DNA of 58,199 bases, from NCBI GenBank assembly GCA_030549795.1, contig JAUQQO010000046.1:1-58199 (forward strand), in the 5' to 3' direction. How positions within the stretch are numbered: position 1 is the stretch's first letter; each line of letters starts with the position of its first letter. Positions 57,474-58,199 of the stretch are shown piece after piece. The translations under genes and the position numbers were made by a program. The notes under the pieces were generated by a model. That model searched no databases. It saw nothing but the letters and a program-made list of their open reading frames with translations, and was not told the origin of the DNA. This DNA comes from Pseudomonadota bacterium. GTDB lineage: Bacteria > Pseudomonadota > Alphaproteobacteria > Geminicoccales > Geminicoccaceae.

Positions 57474-58028
57474 GCTTCCCTCCCAATTGGACTTTTGCCT
57501 TCTTATACACTGCTCAGTGTGGGATCGGAAGGGAGCCGCAAAGCGCGCCTTGCGTAGCTCTTTTAAGGATCTAGCTTTGGTTTATCGAAGCGCAGGCGGA
57601 GTACACGGTGTACGGGAAGCCTCAGCTCGTTGCGATCGATAACAGCACGACCAGCGCCCGCCGTCCTCTTCGATCGCGAGCTAAAACCGCTCGCTTCGGT
57701 GCACCAGCAATGCCACGCGCGCGACCGCGCCGACGGCTCGCGCAAGCGCGCCCCCTGCAACAACAGGGCCTTGCCGAGTGCACTCCGTGCTGGAGCTGTC
57801 GATGCCGCGCGGACACGCTCGCACGCGCCGTCTGGCGCTGCTGGGTGAGCCCATGCTCAGATGGAACAAAACGCGGCCCTCGCCCTTTGGACGCCCGCGC
57901 GGATCGAGGGAGCCGAGAAACGAACCACATTCTCGCGCTGCACAGTGCGCGGCGAGCGCTTTTTCCATTTACACCCGCTCTTTCGCACTGACCCTTCGCG
58001 TGGTCACGGGCAGGGAGGACTAACGGCA
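57474..58028. other. Non-coding stretch upstream of the HrgA-type pseudogene, no gene recognised
   Basis: A 555-base stretch. The first 60 bases hold promoter-like sequence for the leftward pseudogene. The rest has several short open frames on both strands (for example 57681-57968 minus and 57608-57991 plus) rich in Arg/Ala with no similarity I recognise. Composition changes along it. It could be a decayed gene or leader sequence of the next plus-strand gene; I see no tRNA or repeat. Confidence 0.4.
57507..57520. promoter_or_regulatory. Palindrome ACACTG-CT-CAGTGT at the pseudogene promoter
   Basis: The six-base arms are perfect with a two-base centre. On the minus strand TATAAG (complement of 57502-57507) immediately follows and is a plausible -10 element 30 bases before the GTG at 57473. 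The palindrome could therefore be an operator for a repressor. No regulator gene is identified nearby. Short palindromes can be accidental. Confidence 0.35.
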
Positions 58029-58199
58029 GTGCAGCTGCGGCTCGCGAGCTTCAACCTCGAGAATTTCGGGGGGCGTCCGGGCGAGATGACCCTCAAGCAG
58101 CGCCTGGCGGTCTTGCGACCGCAACTGTTGCGGTTGAACGCCGATGTCCTTTGCCTGCAAGAGCTCCATGGCGCCCGGCCACCCGAGGGTGGGCCGCGG
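58029..58199 (+). CDS. Endonuclease/exonuclease/phosphatase-family protein, N-terminal part
   Basis: The first 57 codons are visible and the gene runs off the right edge. A GTG at 58029-58031 has GGGAGGA about 13 bases upstream. The start LRLASFNLENFGG and the later LNADVLCLQEL are the typical first two motifs of the EEP fold; the Asn and Glu are metal/catalytic residues. The substrate (nucleic acid, phospholipid or other) cannot be judged from this piece. Confidence 0.75.
   Translation, partial: MQLRLASFNLENFGGRPGEMTLKQRLAVLRPQLLRLNADVLCLQELHGARPPEGGPR

Noticed and set aside
1-58199. tRNA, rRNA, CRISPR arrays, insertion sequences
   Set aside because: I looked in the intergenic spaces for tRNA arms, regular direct repeats and transposase frames and saw none; small or divergent RNA genes could still be missed without a computed search.

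Overview
This is a contiguous piece of a high-GC bacterial chromosome that is almost fully coding, and it is most likely from an alphaproteobacterium. The main evidence is gene order: ruvC-ruvA-ruvB-ybgC-tolQ-tolR-tolA-tolB-pal-cpoB-tilS-ftsH in one direction, argD-argF-hslO, xerD divergent from aroK-aroB, hslV-hslU, and thrC followed by an M16 peptidase. The FtsH and HslV N-termini also have an alphaproteobacterial look. I saw no rRNA, tRNA, CRISPR array, insertion sequence or prophage.

Layout. 1-678: truncated nucleotide-sugar dehydrogenase. 812-6520: complete urea ABC transporter operon urtABCDE behind an excellent sigma-54 promoter. 6718-8799: CoA-ester lyase, XerD and a tiny membrane protein. 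8910-10609: aroK-aroB. 10675-14355: argD-argF, then hslO with a coupled lipoprotein. 14511-23027: a large MscS-type channel, TamA and TamB. 23085-26107: metallophosphatase diverging from an outer-membrane barrel and a Wza-type export lipoprotein, probably part of an exopolysaccharide locus. 26139-28536: AmpG-like and AbrB-like membrane proteins. 28562-39621: the Ruv/Tol-Pal/TilS/FtsH block. 39634-43082: yebC, then divergently an 82-residue protein and hslVU, whose leader holds a perfect intrinsic terminator. 43167-47547: thrC, M16 peptidase, MFS exporter. 47860-49164: purA.

The right end (49.2-58.2 kb) is the accessory part. It holds an ECF sigma factor with a membrane anti-sigma factor, divergent from a secreted subtilisin-like protease with a long Asp/Gly-rich segment. 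Next comes a minus-strand cluster of OpgC-like acyltransferase, P-loop NTPase and an ABC-exporter membrane domain with no ATPase domain. The NTPase frame carries an in-frame TGA just after a well-placed start. Then follow an SGNH hydrolase, a broken HrgA-type gene (HARE-type HTH plus PD-(D/E)XK-like domain) with one amber stop and one frameshift, and the beginning of an endonuclease/exonuclease/phosphatase-family gene.

A recurring style is the 4-base NTGA stop/start overlap, counted at 12 junctions, three of which use TTG as the start. Translational coupling therefore seems to be the normal operon architecture here. The best candidates for new biology are the terminator-containing leader of the hslVU operon, the OpgC/NTPase/orphan-TMD cluster with its in-frame TGA, the ECF/anti-sigma/S8 protease unit, and the decaying HrgA-type defence-like gene.
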